A stretch of 64,000 bases of DNA from Cryphonectria parasitica EP155 (taxonomy: Eukaryota; Ascomycota; Sordariomycetes; Diaporthales; Cryphonectriaceae), in assembly GCF_011745365.1 (NCBI RefSeq), contig NW_024468914.1, positions 828,001 to 892,000 on the forward strand. Reading direction: 5' to 3'. A model generated the notes under the pieces. The model searched no databases. It saw only the letters and a program-made list of their open reading frames with translations, and was not told where the DNA came from. Shown piece by piece: positions 46,910-58,182 of the stretch. The stretch's first letter is position 1; every line of letters begins with the position of its first letter. A program made the translations under genes and the position numbers.

Positions 46910-47561
46910 GAGTACGCAGCTACCCCAGCTTACAAGCACAAATCAAACCCAGGTTATGGAGATATCCGTGAGTCCTGGATGCCTCTTTTGAATATAGCCT
47001 TTGCATCTGAAATCATGTGGTCTGTCTGTACTTTGCTAAGACTATAAGTAATGTTAACAATACAAAACTATTATAGAAGACATCTAGTCAACACAGTCTT
47101 GAGCAAGCTCTCAGGATCGACACACACGATCACAAATCACAGTGCAATCTGAATCAGATTTAGTTGGTTGCACATTACCCCTCCTGATAAAGTTTGGACC
47201 CATGGTAGACTGTACGCAGTCTGATCTTCTCAACTTCCAGTCATCAGGTCTGATTCGTCCATTCTTGTGGCACAGAAATTGTCGAGTAGCATGCTCCAAG
47301 AACACCCAGTATTCAAGAGAACCTTCACCTCACTGTGCTCGTTCAATCACTCGAAGACAGTGGCCTAGTATATATAATGAGATACAAAACTGCCTAGGAA
47401 TCCACGCAATGTCTGTTCTGAGGGGTTACCACGAACACCCAAGAGACAACTCCTGTCTCATGTTTCTTCTTCAATTCTCTTCATCCAAGAATAACAGCTT
47501 CATAGGGCTGTGTGAGCCTCTCTCACCCTCAAACAAGAAAACAAACCACAAAAAAAACACC
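46910..47561. other. Intergenic region
   Basis: 3' flank of Apc1 and promoter of the next + strand gene. It is AT-rich. No gene or repeat is seen. Confidence 0.55.
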
Positions 47562-48634
47562 ATGTCGGAGCACCGGACTGAGACCGACAAGTGGCCTTCT
47601 GCTCTCAGGTAAACCTTTGCACACTTCTTACCTCTATCCTCGCTCTTTATAGTCAGCTTGAACATGTAATCAATGAATGCTCTTTTTGGAAACATTTGGA
47701 ACACTCACATGCTCGAAAATGCAATGCCAGTGACAATCCCCACTCGCTACCAATACGGGAACCCTCACCTGCCTACCATCATCGTCATCGACCACATGCA
47801 GTCGAAATCCCTGGGAGACCTGGCTCAGAGCCAAACATGTAAGTATTCCCCAAGGTCCGGAAAGACATGAAGAAGAAAAGGGAAAAAAGAAAGAAAAAAA
47901 ATCACAATTTTCGTTCTCATCCTTCCCCTTTCCAGCACCTTCTATCCTCTCTCTCTCTCTCTCTTCTCTCAGGAAACATGTATAGGACTCCAAAACGCAA
48001 AGCATGCTAAAACCGCCAAACAAACTTCAAAAGAAACCGACAAGACGCCTTGGCCGACCACGGAAACCGACGCGCCACAGATGCCCAGTCCGATGTAGAA
48101 GCCAAGATCCATAAAGAGTCCAAGAAACTCGAGTTCAAACACCGGGCGGCCCAAGAAGCGCTGGACCGCCGAGCCAAGAAAAAGGCCACGGACTGGGCGA
48201 GCGCGTTAGCAGGGCCGTCGGAGCAGTGCGACCCGGGCGAGCCGGCGACGGCACCGGCCAGCTACGAGTACCACGGCGACAGCAGCTCGTCGTCGGGCCG
48301 GCTGCGGCCGCCGGATGAGCGGGTGTGGTTTGCGCCGAGCCCGGGCCCGGAGAGGCTGGCGGAGCACTTGGAGGGGCTGGGGCGGCATGGGGTCTGGGGG
48401 ACGTCGGCTTCGGGTGGGGGGACGCGGGTGACTTCGTCTTCGCAGCTGGAGAGGGAGGTGCTGGAGATGATGGGGTGGGATGTCTCGGTGGCTGAGGGGA
48501 GGGGGGCAGGTGTGGCGAGCCGGGCAGATTCGGCGAGTAGGCGGCATTCTTCTGGTTATTCTCGTCGGCATCATCGGCGTCGAGGATCATCTCGTGGAAG
48601 TGAAGCAGATGGGGGATGTTGCGTAATTCTGTAG
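47562..48634 (+). CDS. Small basic protein ending in a CaaX prenylation box
   Basis: My model has three exons (47562-47608, 47731-47838, 48034-48634) and 251 aa. The long last exon is certain: it holds a charged helical segment (EAKIHKESKKLEFKHRAAQE) around a lysine-rich patch, a low-complexity Gly/Ser/Arg-rich region, and the end GGCCVIL. CVIL is a CaaX box whose terminal Leu favours geranylgeranylation, and the preceding Cys could be palmitoylated, so membrane attachment is likely. The first exon (MSEHRTETDKWPSAL) has a good GTAAAC donor. The middle exon and the 195-nt second intron are less sure; an alternative acceptor at 47802 also keeps phase but then meets a stop. I do not recognise a named family. 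Confidence 0.6.
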
Positions 48635-49089
48635 ATGGGTTACTACAGTGAGACACAGGGCTATGGTAATAATGAAAGGTAGATCTAGATTGGCTTTTGA
48701 TCTAGATTCAAAGAGAAGAGGATTGTTGGTTGGTAACTATCATTCATACTTTGTACTTTGCTTTACTTGGTATTAACACTGACGGTGGTTGATAATCACT
48801 TTATTGAGCATAGCCTGACCAAGCGCTTTCGTATCCTATTGTCACCACACAAACAAGCGCCCATCATGAACTTCTTGAACATCTTTGGTATCATATGCCA
48901 TTAATATAAATCTGGTTTTATGTACAAAGGCATTACTTTATGTGCACCCGTCACCAACTTCAGCCACTTTGGGACTCTTCCTGATGACCATTTACGGTCC
49001 AAAGGCAATGATGAGAGCCATCCAACCATCCCACAAGAACTCCAACAAAATAAAAAGAAGGAAACCAGTACGTAGTATCCCGCCGACCC
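48635..49089. other. Convergent intergenic region
   Basis: AT-rich sequence between two convergent 3' ends. Nothing else is seen. Confidence 0.6.
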
Positions 49090-49387
49090 TTAATGAAACC
49101 TCGCGGCGTTGAGTCTCTGCAGCCTCAGGTTCCGGTCATATCTAAACTCCCGATACGCCGAGTATGCACCAAACGACAACTGAAAAAGAAACAAGGTCAT
49201 ATGTCAGCAAGGTGAGTACACAAAAGAGAGAGGTAGAAAAAGATGAGAAGGTTCAACGTACCATGCCAGTGATCAGGACAAACAGTGGATATGCCTCCAC
49301 AGGCGGGCTCATGGGGTGCGCAGACAGGCGGGCCAGCATGCTGGGGGCCCTTGCGACCTGGTGGAAGAGTCTTGGTGTGGGACGCAT
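49090..49387 (-). CDS. B12D/NDUFA4-like small mitochondrial protein
   Basis: Two exons (complement 49262-49387 and 49090-49179) give 71 aa. The N-terminus MRPTPRLFHQVARAPSM is basic and mitochondrial in character. PPVEAYPLFVLITGM and, after the intron, LSFGAYSAYREFRYD form the single membrane helix and following loop of the B12D/MLRQ family. That family includes NDUFA4-like subunits of respiratory complexes in the inner membrane. The intron splits the membrane helix. The size fits. Both exons are too short to be noticed by simple ORF calling. Which complex it joins is not shown by the sequence. Confidence 0.78.
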
Positions 49388-50661
49388 GGTGAATTAAAAG
49401 ATGATTTTGTGTAATTGTAAAATGGACAGTAGTCGTTGAATGTCGTGCGTATGTGTGTGTGTCCAAGTGTCCACGCTGTTGACGAATAGGGTGAAGGCGA
49501 AGTGTGATTGATTCTGGTAGTAGAATGTAGAGACTTGAACTCGATCAACTGATTGGTTGGCAAGTGAAATCAGCCGTATGTCTCAGGTTTTTTGCTTGTC
49601 AAAAAAACCGAGTGATGATTCGATGGCGATATTAATTGAATGCACACGAACCATAATAACCACTGCAGTGAAACATAGGAACCCATATGATCTCTTTATA
49701 CTCCCACCCGCCGAAAGACTACCTCACCCATCATGCGACAAACCGTTCCTCATGGACAGGCCGTGGTGTGACCAGCCCAGCTTATTCCCGGCCAAGCATC
49801 CCACCGTGGCGTGATTCCTTTCCTTCTCAACCCCGTCCGCCCCCCGCCAGCCTCGTCCCGCGCCGAAAGCCCCTTCTTGCGCCGGGAAATATAGGAAAGG
49901 AGAAATACAAGAAAAGGATATCTGGACATCATATGTCTAGTCTCTCTTCGTAACCCCAGAAAATGTATCCCCGGGTTTTGTTCGCCTGTCACCAGATTGT
50001 CGGGTCTTTTCCAAAAACAAAACGTAAGGCTGGCCGGGTGCAGCCGCCGCCCGCGCATTTGTCAGTCACATGGCTGGGCTGTTTGCTTGCTTGCTTGCTT
50101 TTAACATCATCGCTACACTCCAAGATACTTTACTGTTCTGGTTAAGCAGATCTTGGATCCTGCCATCTGTCGTTGACCCTATCCTTGTCACCAAACTATT
50201 CATATTTGCTAATCGAGAACATCGGTTGGCACAGCTGCAAGATGAAGCGGGACAGACATGATCAACTCCAGCCAGGCCAAAGAGGCCACACACTCACACA
50301 CTTACTCACACATGCAATCCATAACAGCCCAGCCAAGACACAGACAGTCAAGTCTCCGGTTTTAAAGGGTAGTTTTTGTCTATTCATTCGACGACATCAA
50401 AGGGTGCCCCTTTTTCAGAATCACCCGGGAAGACCCTTTCCTCCCCTCTAAACGCCTAATTTCTGCCGGTAGTAAACACAAGAAGCTTTGTTGAAAGTGT
50501 CATCAAATCCACCACCGCTTCCTTTTGCTTTTCCCATTATACCCTAGTGTCGTCCGCACCAGCAGCAGCCACTCCCCTCCCCTCCACGTCCCCCACCTAT
50601 ACTTCCCCCCTGATGGGTCATCTCGTCACAAGCTTTGTTTCTTTGCCCTTCTTTCTTTCTT
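49388..50661. other. Intergenic region
   Basis: 1.3 kb with the promoter of the B12D-like gene and the 3' flank of eIF3e. A short GCTT repeat lies at about 50081-50100. No gene is supported. Confidence 0.5.
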
Positions 50662-52143
50662 TTACCGTGCCACCGCCGAGTTCAGCACTTGCGTCCTGAA
50701 GAATCCTCCCTTGGTCCGCTCAATGACCTGCTGGTAGACGCTGCTGGGCGGGTGATTCATGATGACGGTGCCCTCCTTGGAATCGATCTTGGCGTCCAGA
50801 CGCGTGTCACGGATCAGGTTCACAATCCACTTCTCGCCATCCTCGTTGTTGAGGCCCAGGCTGGCGCTCAGGCCCTTGATGTCGATGCGTGCGTGGATCT
50901 TGCAGTAGCTCTCAAAGATCAGGTGCCTCGCGTTGTCGACAAAGACATCGCCACCCGCTGTCGACAGGAAGAAGTCGCCGCGGATCACCTCCTCGGCGCG
51001 GCTCAGCTGGCGCTGTGCCTCCTCAAAGTCAAAGTCGATGAACAGGGCGCGCACGAAGTCGGTCAGGGGGTCGTTGTACTCGTACGCCTCCTGTCGCACG
51101 ATGCGCACAATGTCCTTGAGTTGCTTCTGCTGCACACCCGAGTTCCGCGCACGGCCGCGGCCGGTGATAACGGCGGCGGTGAGGTACCGCAGAATCCAGG
51201 GACACGAGGTCTGAATAGTGTTGATATATTCGGGCCGGAAGAACATCTCGAGGAGTTGGTCGCGTGCGGCGTCGTTGTTGAAGAGGGGGAAGAGGGCCCA
51301 GTGGATGAGCCAGGTACGGTGCTGCAGCTGTGCGAGGGGGTTGTTGTAGAGTCTCTCGTCGATGCCCTCCCTCACCTTCTTCAGCTCGTCCAGAGCTGCC
51401 TCCCAGCTGGTGCTCAGGATCTCGGACGCGAGCTTGCCCCACGTCGCCGCCTGAACCTTGTCGTTGTCCGTGGACAGAAGACGGAACTGGAACAGCAGGT
51501 CGGCTGCCGCACCGTAGTTTCCACAGCTGTACTGGAAGTTGCCAAAGTCGTAAAGAGCGTTGACCATTTCAATCGTAACCTGTCACGTCGTCACTGACAT
51601 TAGCATTGCGTTACTCGAATCTCTTCGATCCCCCTTCTTTGTCCCACCGCGCCATACCACGCGCCCCCACACGGCTGCGGTAGACAATAGAGGTGTGGTG
51701 GGATATCGATCCCTCTCTCTCCCTCTCTCCCATGGCTATACACGTACATCATGCTCCTTCTTCAGGAATTCCAAGTTGGCAACCTTGTCGCTCCTCAGGT
51801 TTGAGACGACCTCCTCGGTCTGCAGCAGCTCGGTGAGCTTGTTGGTGCTATCCTCAAAGTTCTCCAAGGTCTCGATGACCTTTTGCCTCTTGTCGGCGAA
51901 CTCCTTCGGTGGATCCTGGAGGCCCTCGAGGTCGCAGTACAGGTTGGCGACGTAGTCGGTCATGTTGGTCTTCTTGAGCAGCTCGTACTTGGCCTTGAGC
52001 AGCTCGCGCGTCTTGTCGGCGTTGCCATCCTCGTTCTCCACCACGCTGCTGCTGAACTCGAGGAGGGGAAAGATGAGGTGGCGGTCCAGCTTGGTGACAA
52101 GCTTGGGCAGGAGGTCGAACTCCGACGTTGCGAGGTCTGCCAT
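50662..52143 (-). CDS. Eukaryotic translation initiation factor 3 subunit e (Int6)
   Basis: Core subunit of eIF3, acting in the cytoplasm in 43S pre-initiation complex assembly. Two exons (complement 51748-52143 and 50662-51579) give 437 aa, normal for fungi. The N-terminal domain starts [20 protein letters not shown] with [11 protein letters not shown]. The middle has [20 protein letters not shown] and the TPR-like helices [20 protein letters not shown]. The PCI domain is in the last ~150 residues (DARLDAK-type end with [20 protein letters not shown]). ATG 52143 was preferred over an in-frame codon upstream because homologs start MA-DLA. Its promoter side holds a (TGAC)9 repeat. Confidence 0.94.
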
Positions 52144-52844
52144 CGTGGGTATCGATAGGTGGTATCGCAAAAGATAGGCAGGTAGGTTATGGACGAGGTG
52201 TGGGTACCAGTCCTAGAGGTAAATCGACGTCGAGAATGGGGGATGGTGGAGAAGGCTCGAGGTCGAGGTTCGGGTCGAAGTCGAGATCGGTCAAGCCCAG
52301 AGTGAAAGAGAGAGAGAGAGAGGAGGAGGGAGGATATGACTGACTGACTGACTGACTGACTGACTGACTGACTACCTAGTGTAGGGTCGTTTCGCCAAGT
52401 CGTCGGTGTTGAGGTTGGGGCTTGTTGGTGGGTGTGAGACACAACAGGACTGGAGGCAGGGCTAAAGGTTGAATGGGAGGGTTTGGCGGGGCTCGCTCAA
52501 AAATCCAGCATTGTTCTCCTTCCTCTGCTCGCTTCAAACTTCTGTCCCTGCCGTTTTCGTGTGGTCCCACCCTGGCCTCATTTTCATTCGCCAGTCGCAC
52601 TTTAGTTCAGCCGTGTCCCCGATCTTGCCGCGGGACAAGTGTACGTACCGGTACGTACAGGGTCTTGCCGGCAGCGTTCTCGGCAAGGTCCATGCATGTA
52701 CGCCTGCGAGCTTTCGATTTTCTTTTTGGTGAGCACTCCTCGTGTCTGGAAAGGCCAACACCTCGCGCGCAGGAATCCCTCCACGAGCACTGCCTATCGC
52801 GGTTCAATTTCGTCCTTGTACAAGAAGGTCGGAACAAGAACATT
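52144..52844. promoter_or_regulatory. Divergent promoter of eIF3e and mL49 genes
   Basis: 701 bp lie between the divergent starts of a cytosolic translation factor and a mitochondrial ribosomal protein. It holds a (TGAC)9 microsatellite about 200 bp before the eIF3e start and a short AG-rich tract near 52309-52330. Sharing of regulatory sites is possible but not shown. Confidence 0.5.
52337..52372. repeat. (TGAC)9 microsatellite
   Basis: Nine exact tandem copies of a tetranucleotide, in the 5' region of the eIF3e gene, probably transcribed as part of its leader. It is likely to vary in length between strains. Confidence 0.95.
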
Positions 52845-53458
52845 ATGATATACCAAATACCAATTCGGGCAGCCACCGCGGCGGCGCCCAGCCGACTGGT
52901 CTCAACCCATGCCGTCCGCGCCCCGTTCTCCCCATGCTTCACCACCACCACCACCACCACCACCATCAGCACGACGCGACATCTTACCACCGAAGCAAGA
53001 TTCACACCACAAGCCTCGAGTTCTCCCTCACTACGTCCCTCACCGACACCCTCAACAGCCACAGCCTCACCCTCCGGGACACCAAAACGGCTAACCTACC
53101 TCGTCGAACGCACCGCCTCCAAGAACCTCCCCGTCTATGACGATGTCCGATCAGGCGGGACGAGGAAGCAGACCCTGATCAAAAAGATTGTGGGCAACAC
53201 GCAGGACCTCAAGAGCGACATCATAGAGGAGCTGAAATTCAAGAAGGAGGATGTCAAGATCAATCCTGTGACGGGACAGGTCGTGATAAAGGTAGGTGCG
53301 CGGCGAGAGGATCGTCTGTGTCTGTCGATCGCATGACGACGCTTCCCAGCAAAATTTGAAATAACTATATGGAAATATTTACTGATGAACCGTGTATATA
53401 TATGTAGGGTTTCCATCATGAGAAGGTCAAGAATTGGCTTGAGGCTCGAGGTTTCTAG
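52845..53458 (+). CDS. IMG2: Mitochondrial large ribosomal subunit protein mL49 (Img2)
   Basis: Component of the mitochondrial 54S ribosomal subunit. Two exons (52845-53291 and 53408-53458) give 165 aa. The first ~90 residues are a Ser/Thr/Arg-rich leader with a run of Thr coded by ACC repeats, suitable as a matrix targeting sequence. The Img2/mL49 domain then starts LTYLVERTASKNLPVYDDVR, with GGTRKQTLIKKIVGNTQDLK and KINPVTGQVVIK. The short last exon gives GFHHEKVKNWLEARGF, the typical C-terminus. ATG 52845 starts MIYQIPIRAA; the longer open frame upstream lacks an in-frame ATG of good context near it. Confidence 0.92.
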
Positions 53459-54317
53459 TTGGCGGAGGAAGAGCTTAGGTGAAGCACTAGTAGTCGCCGA
53501 CCCTTTTTCACCTCGGAACTACCAATCTATCCAGCGCCGCAAAGACCGGGGCGCTGCACAAATACCATATCATACGCATAAGTGCGTCGTACGCGGGGAA
53601 ATACCCACGTCGAGGTCAGGAGAACCAAGAGACGTTAGCCCTTTCCAGCCGACAGCTGGCTCAAGTTAGGGAATTGAGGGCAAATTTAGATAGAAGACTC
53701 GTGGTGAGTCCGTTGCTACGAGCAGCTATGCCAGCTGGTGTGGGAGAGGAATTATCTAGCTGTCATATAAGCCATGTCCGGTTTTTATAGGACATATATG
53801 CATACCTTCCTTCACTCGTATTTACAGAGAGGGTTGGAATGTATTGTCAACATGTCGATACCCCCAAGACAGCAACAGTATGATCCACGACATGTTGAAG
53901 AAAAACCACACAAGACATTGGTTCTGCCATCTTCACGCATGAAATTGGAGTACCTTCGCATGTTTAGTATAGCACAAACACACAAAATTGATTCGTCTAA
54001 TCGATTCGCTCCGTTTCCAATCAAGACACCTGCAACGACATGCCGACGTCTATTGCTAATAAAAGGACGCACCGCATATGCCCACCTGCTTGAATTTTTT
54101 TGTTTTTGTCCCCCCCCCCCCCAAACAGCGACCTGCTAAACTCTAGGAATGTCTTAAGTCAAGATCGATCTTCATAATCTGTTCCAATTTGGGACGCCGG
54201 TGGGAATGCTGCAACATATAAAGCCCTCGATCCATTCTTTTGTGCCAAAACTTTGTCACAAGCTCCACACTCTCGCTTTGACTCCATTTACATACTTTCT
54301 TCGACGCAGGCCACTCT
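53459..54317. other. Convergent intergenic region
   Basis: Holds the 3' flanks of two convergent genes and a run of 12 C near 54111-54122. No gene is seen. Confidence 0.55.
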
Positions 54318-56208
54318 TCACCTTTCCAGCGCTCCAAAAGCAACAAGATCCTTCAACAGCCCGTCCCTTGTGAGTTCCTGGCTGGTCATTTCTAGCGCAC
54401 GCAGTACCTTCTCACTCTTGGGAATGACACCGGCTGGTATCGTGGCCGCCGGGTTGGCTGGATTGCGAGCCTTCTCCGAGAGCTTGCGCAGCATCGAAGT
54501 CGCCGTCACAGCGATGTAGAGCAGGTCGGGATCCTTCTTGGGATGGCTGCGTGGGTGGGCGCCGGGAGCACGGATCGTCGGCCTTTCGAATTCCACATAG
54601 AGATCTCGAACGAGGAGGAAGAGGTTCTGCGCGAAGCCGTTACCGGCTGAGAGCCAAGTGCAAGTGATGCTGGGGTCGGTATCGGGGACCAGAGAGGAGA
54701 GAATCTCGCCAGCAAGCAACCCCTGCATGAGGAAGGCCTTGCGAGCCTCGACCAGGGATGGCATGTCAGGGGCACGGGGCTCGCGCGTCTGGTCGGGGAT
54801 CGGCGACATTGCGAGGGCGAAGGTCCGGGTAATCAGCTCTGAAGGAGGAGACGTGGCTGCATCAAGAGCAAAGATGTTCTTGTAATGACTCCTGTTGGGT
54901 TCATCGCGGGCAAAGAGCTTGGCCAGCGCATCAATAGCATGAGGGAGGTAGGGATGCAGTGCCGGGTCAAACGGAGCCAGATACATCTTGCCACCATCGG
55001 AAAGAATGGGGTGTGGAGTCGGTGCGAAAGCAAGGATGAACTGAAGGAGATAGTAGGCCTGCTCGCGGTCGGGTATCTCGATGAATGAGGAGATGTTCGA
55101 CAAAAAGATGACAACGTCTTTCATAAAGTCCAGCGTATCTGCGTGTGTCCTTAGCAGCATGTTCCGGGTGCCCAGGTACCGAATCACCACACAAAAGAAC
55201 TTGATCAGCATCTCGTCTGCTAGGAGCTGCTGGCAGGGGAAGTTGAACGACATGTTGCGGAGAATGGTGGTAATGCAGAGCAGTCGGTCGGTAGCCTGAT
55301 CAAGTTCGTATTCCAGGGTGCCCATGGCGTGAATCTCCTTGATAGCCAGTCTCTCCAGGCGACAGGCTCTGCACACGTCCTCGTACGGGTTGATGACGAT
55401 CTCGTCTGACAGCTCCTCGGTATGCTCCGCGAGTAGCTCAACCTGATCTTCAGCACACTCTACTAGGGTCTCCACCAGCTCTTCACACCTATGTAGGTCC
55501 AGATCAACCATGCCGGCAGGCCCTGTTAGGGTGGCTAGCGTGTCCAGGGCAAGACGAACCTCAGCGTGGATACCACTCTGCAGGCCCATGACGAGAGCAT
55601 GTACGTCGATGTTGCCAAGTGCAACGACTGGTGGTATATCGGGTTTCCAAGCCTCATACTCCTGCCCAATCTTGCCGGCAGCCTGCACATTGAGCCCACC
55701 GTGCGTGAAGCTATCAGCCACGTATCGAGAGCAGGGCTGGTATTCCGTCGGGTCCCTCGCGAACGGCGCCGTGTACGGCAGCAGCTTCTGCTCGTCTGCA
55801 GGCACGCCCTGCGCTTCAGGATGTGCGCTGCCAGGCAGTGGTAACGACATGCTCCCGTGCTTGCTCGCAGGTGAGGGCAAGGCGATGTCGTCGTGGCCAG
55901 GCGTCTGGCTCTTGGACACACTGTTGCGGGGATGTACTTGTACTTGCCCCCCAGGTGGTTGTGGTGTCGAGTAGCCATTGACGCTCGCTTGCATTGCCCC
56001 TGGGGGTATCGGTTTTGAAGGTGACTGCATCTGCCCCTGCTGCATGCCCATGTGCTGTCCTGCTTGCATCATGCCCTGTTGCATCTGCCCTGGTAACATG
56101 GGTTTCTGCCCGACGGGTATATTGGCGGCGCTTTGCTGCTGTTGGTGCTGTGGCTGGTGCGGCGGCGGGTGCTGCTGCTGTGGCGGCTGCTGCTGATGTT
56201 GTTGCGGA

Positions 56209-56251
<43 letters not shown>

Positions 56252-56706
56252 GCTGCTGCTGCTGTTGCTGCTGCTGGCTCCGAAGTGACCGATAGTGATC
56301 CTCAAACGCCCTGAGAGAGCGCTCGTAGATCATTTTGAACTGCTGAGGCGCCATAGGCATCTGATTAGGATGGTATCCGAGCGCAAGCGAGATCTGCGCC
56401 CAGCCGTTGCGCTGGGTGACAGAATTGAACCCGCCATGCTTGAAGACAATCTGGAACAGGTTCATGAGGTTGATAGGACGGTCGCCGAGCGAAGGATTAG
56501 GGTCAAATGGCAGCTGCTTCTGTTGCATGAACGTGGCGACCTGCTTCATGAAGTTGTCTGCCCCAGTCTGAGCTCGCATGCCTTGCTGTGGCGTCATCCC
56601 AGGCTGTTGTGCGCGCATCGCAGGGTTGACGTTTGGCGGCATTTGCCCATTGGGCATCTGCTGCCGTGCCATGTAATTCCTCTGCTGCTGCTGCTGCTGC
56701 TGCTGT

Positions 56707-56738
<32 letters not shown>

Positions 56739-57797
56739 TTGCTGTTGTTGTTGCTGCTGCTGCTGCTGCTGCGCCATGTTCTGCCCAGGTACCTGACCCT
56801 GCATCTGAGAGGGCATCTGCATACTTCCCATATGTCCTTGTCGTTGCATCTGCTGCTGCATCTGATACATCATCTTCTGCTGTTCCATAGGATTGCGAGC
56901 CTGGGCCATACCGGGGGCGAACATCTGGTTGGGCATCTGGCCCATCTGGCCCATCTTGCCCATTTGTTGCATCTGCGCCATCTGGCCCATCTGGCCCATA
57001 CCCATCTGGCCTGGTTGTTGCATCATGCCCGGCTGCATCTGACCCATTTGTTGCGGCATCATCTGCCCGCCCATCGCGTTCGGGGTGGAGGGAGGTCGAG
57101 CGGGTGAAGGGCTCGGAGCGCTGAAGCTCGGATTATAACCCTGCGGGTAGCCACCTTGCTGCATGCCCTGCGGCATGTATGAGTGTGGCTGAGGTGTGCT
57201 GCTCTGTTCGGAGGGTACCGGTGATGCTTGAGGTGCAAACTGCTGCTGCTGGGCGGCGGGGGAGAAGGGGTGAGGCGACGTCGTGGACACACGCTGCGGC
57301 ACGCTGCCAGGTCGCATCGGGTTGTTGCCCATGATGGGCGAGGGTGTCGCGTTTGCAGACCCATTGGCCTGCAGGTGCGGGTATGGTGATGGCTGGCCCG
57401 AGCCAGGTTGTTGCATGGCGCCAGCTTGTTGATAGCTGGGGAAATTGGCCTGTTGGGGCGTGTCGGCGCGTGATGTCGGCAGCATGCCAGGGTTCTGTCG
57501 CGGCGAGCTTGCGATGCTGTCCTCTCTTGGGCGCGGTCGCTTAGAGGGGATGACGGGATTTGTCTGATACATCTGGTTGGGGAAAGACGGCGACGCGTTA
57601 CGCATTTGGCCATTCTGCATGGCCATCATCTGCGCTTGGTATTGCGCCTGGTTGAACTGGCCAGCGCTAGAGTTCGCCATGAAGGCGGAGGGGTCCATCA
57701 TTCCCGAGGCTTGGGCTGCATTTGGGTCGTTCATGTTGGGGAAGCCGTTGCCATTGTGGTTGGGGACAGCAGCCTCGTTCATGCCCCAGGCTGACAT
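54318..57797 (-). CDS. SWI1: Swi1-like ARID subunit of the SWI/SNF chromatin remodeller
   Basis: DNA-binding subunit of the SWI/SNF complex, acting in the nucleus. It is a single exon of 1159 codons. The N-terminal third is rich in Gln, Met, Pro, Asn and Gly (MGQMGQMAQMQQMGKMGQ) with a pure polyglutamine run at residues ~342-371. The ARID domain (about 410-505) is clear: FMKQVATFMQQKQLPFD, NLMNLFQIVFKHGGF and WAQISLALGY. A second polyglutamine run follows at ~507-533. The C-terminal part (about 690-1159) has an armadillo-like Swi1/BAF250 homology region (NMSFNFPCQQLLADEMLIKF). The start MSAWGMNEAAVPNHNGNG is the first ATG of the frame. A long leader upstream is likely. Prion-like composition is seen; prion behaviour is only known for the yeast homolog. 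Confidence 0.92.
56210..56275 (-). repeat. CAA/CAG repeat coding polyglutamine (after ARID)
   Basis: Genomic TTG and CTG triplets in tandem code a Gln run directly after the ARID domain of the Swi1-like protein. CAA dominates the first part and CAG the last. Confidence 0.9.
56682..56772 (-). repeat. CAG/CAA repeat coding polyglutamine (before ARID)
   Basis: About 30 uninterrupted Gln codons, a mix of CAG and CAA, before the ARID domain. Confidence 0.9.
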
Positions 57798-58157
57798 GGT
57801 TGGAGGCGGACGACTATTCGCGCGATGCGAAGAAAACGACGGCGGCGGCGGCAGAAGAGTGGGAGGGGAATAGAACTCGGAGTTAGGGCGCGACAGCTAG
57901 TACTCTGGTGGAGATGACGATAGTGGTCGAGGCTGAGAAAGAGACGTCGACAGTGGCTGAACCCATCTGGCTAAAAGATGGCCTCGAATGGTGTGTCGTC
58001 AATTAAGGTCTGTGGGGAGAATAGAGACGAGAGTTAGACACAGCCAATCATCAAAACAGAACAGGTACGAGGCATCAAGATGAAAATTAGCGCGAGAGTG
58101 ACCGCAGGTGATACGCGACGGGGTGTGGAAGGAGGTTCAGTCGCGTCAATCCAGGTC

Positions 58158-58182
58158 GCGATGCGATGCGATGCGATGCGAT
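58158..58182. repeat. (GCGAT)5 tandem repeat
   Basis: Five exact copies of a pentanucleotide, about 360 bp upstream of the Swi1-like start codon. Confidence 0.9.

Noticed and set aside
48034..48634. Alternative model of the CaaX gene using the acceptor at 47972 and exon 2 starting at 47802
   Set aside because: The reading first looked good but runs into an in-frame stop (near 48089) before the conserved last-exon frame.
56201..57060. Regular short repeats that might look like a CRISPR or satellite array
   Set aside because: They are codon repeats for Gln and Met/Gly/Gln inside an intact reading frame in a eukaryote.
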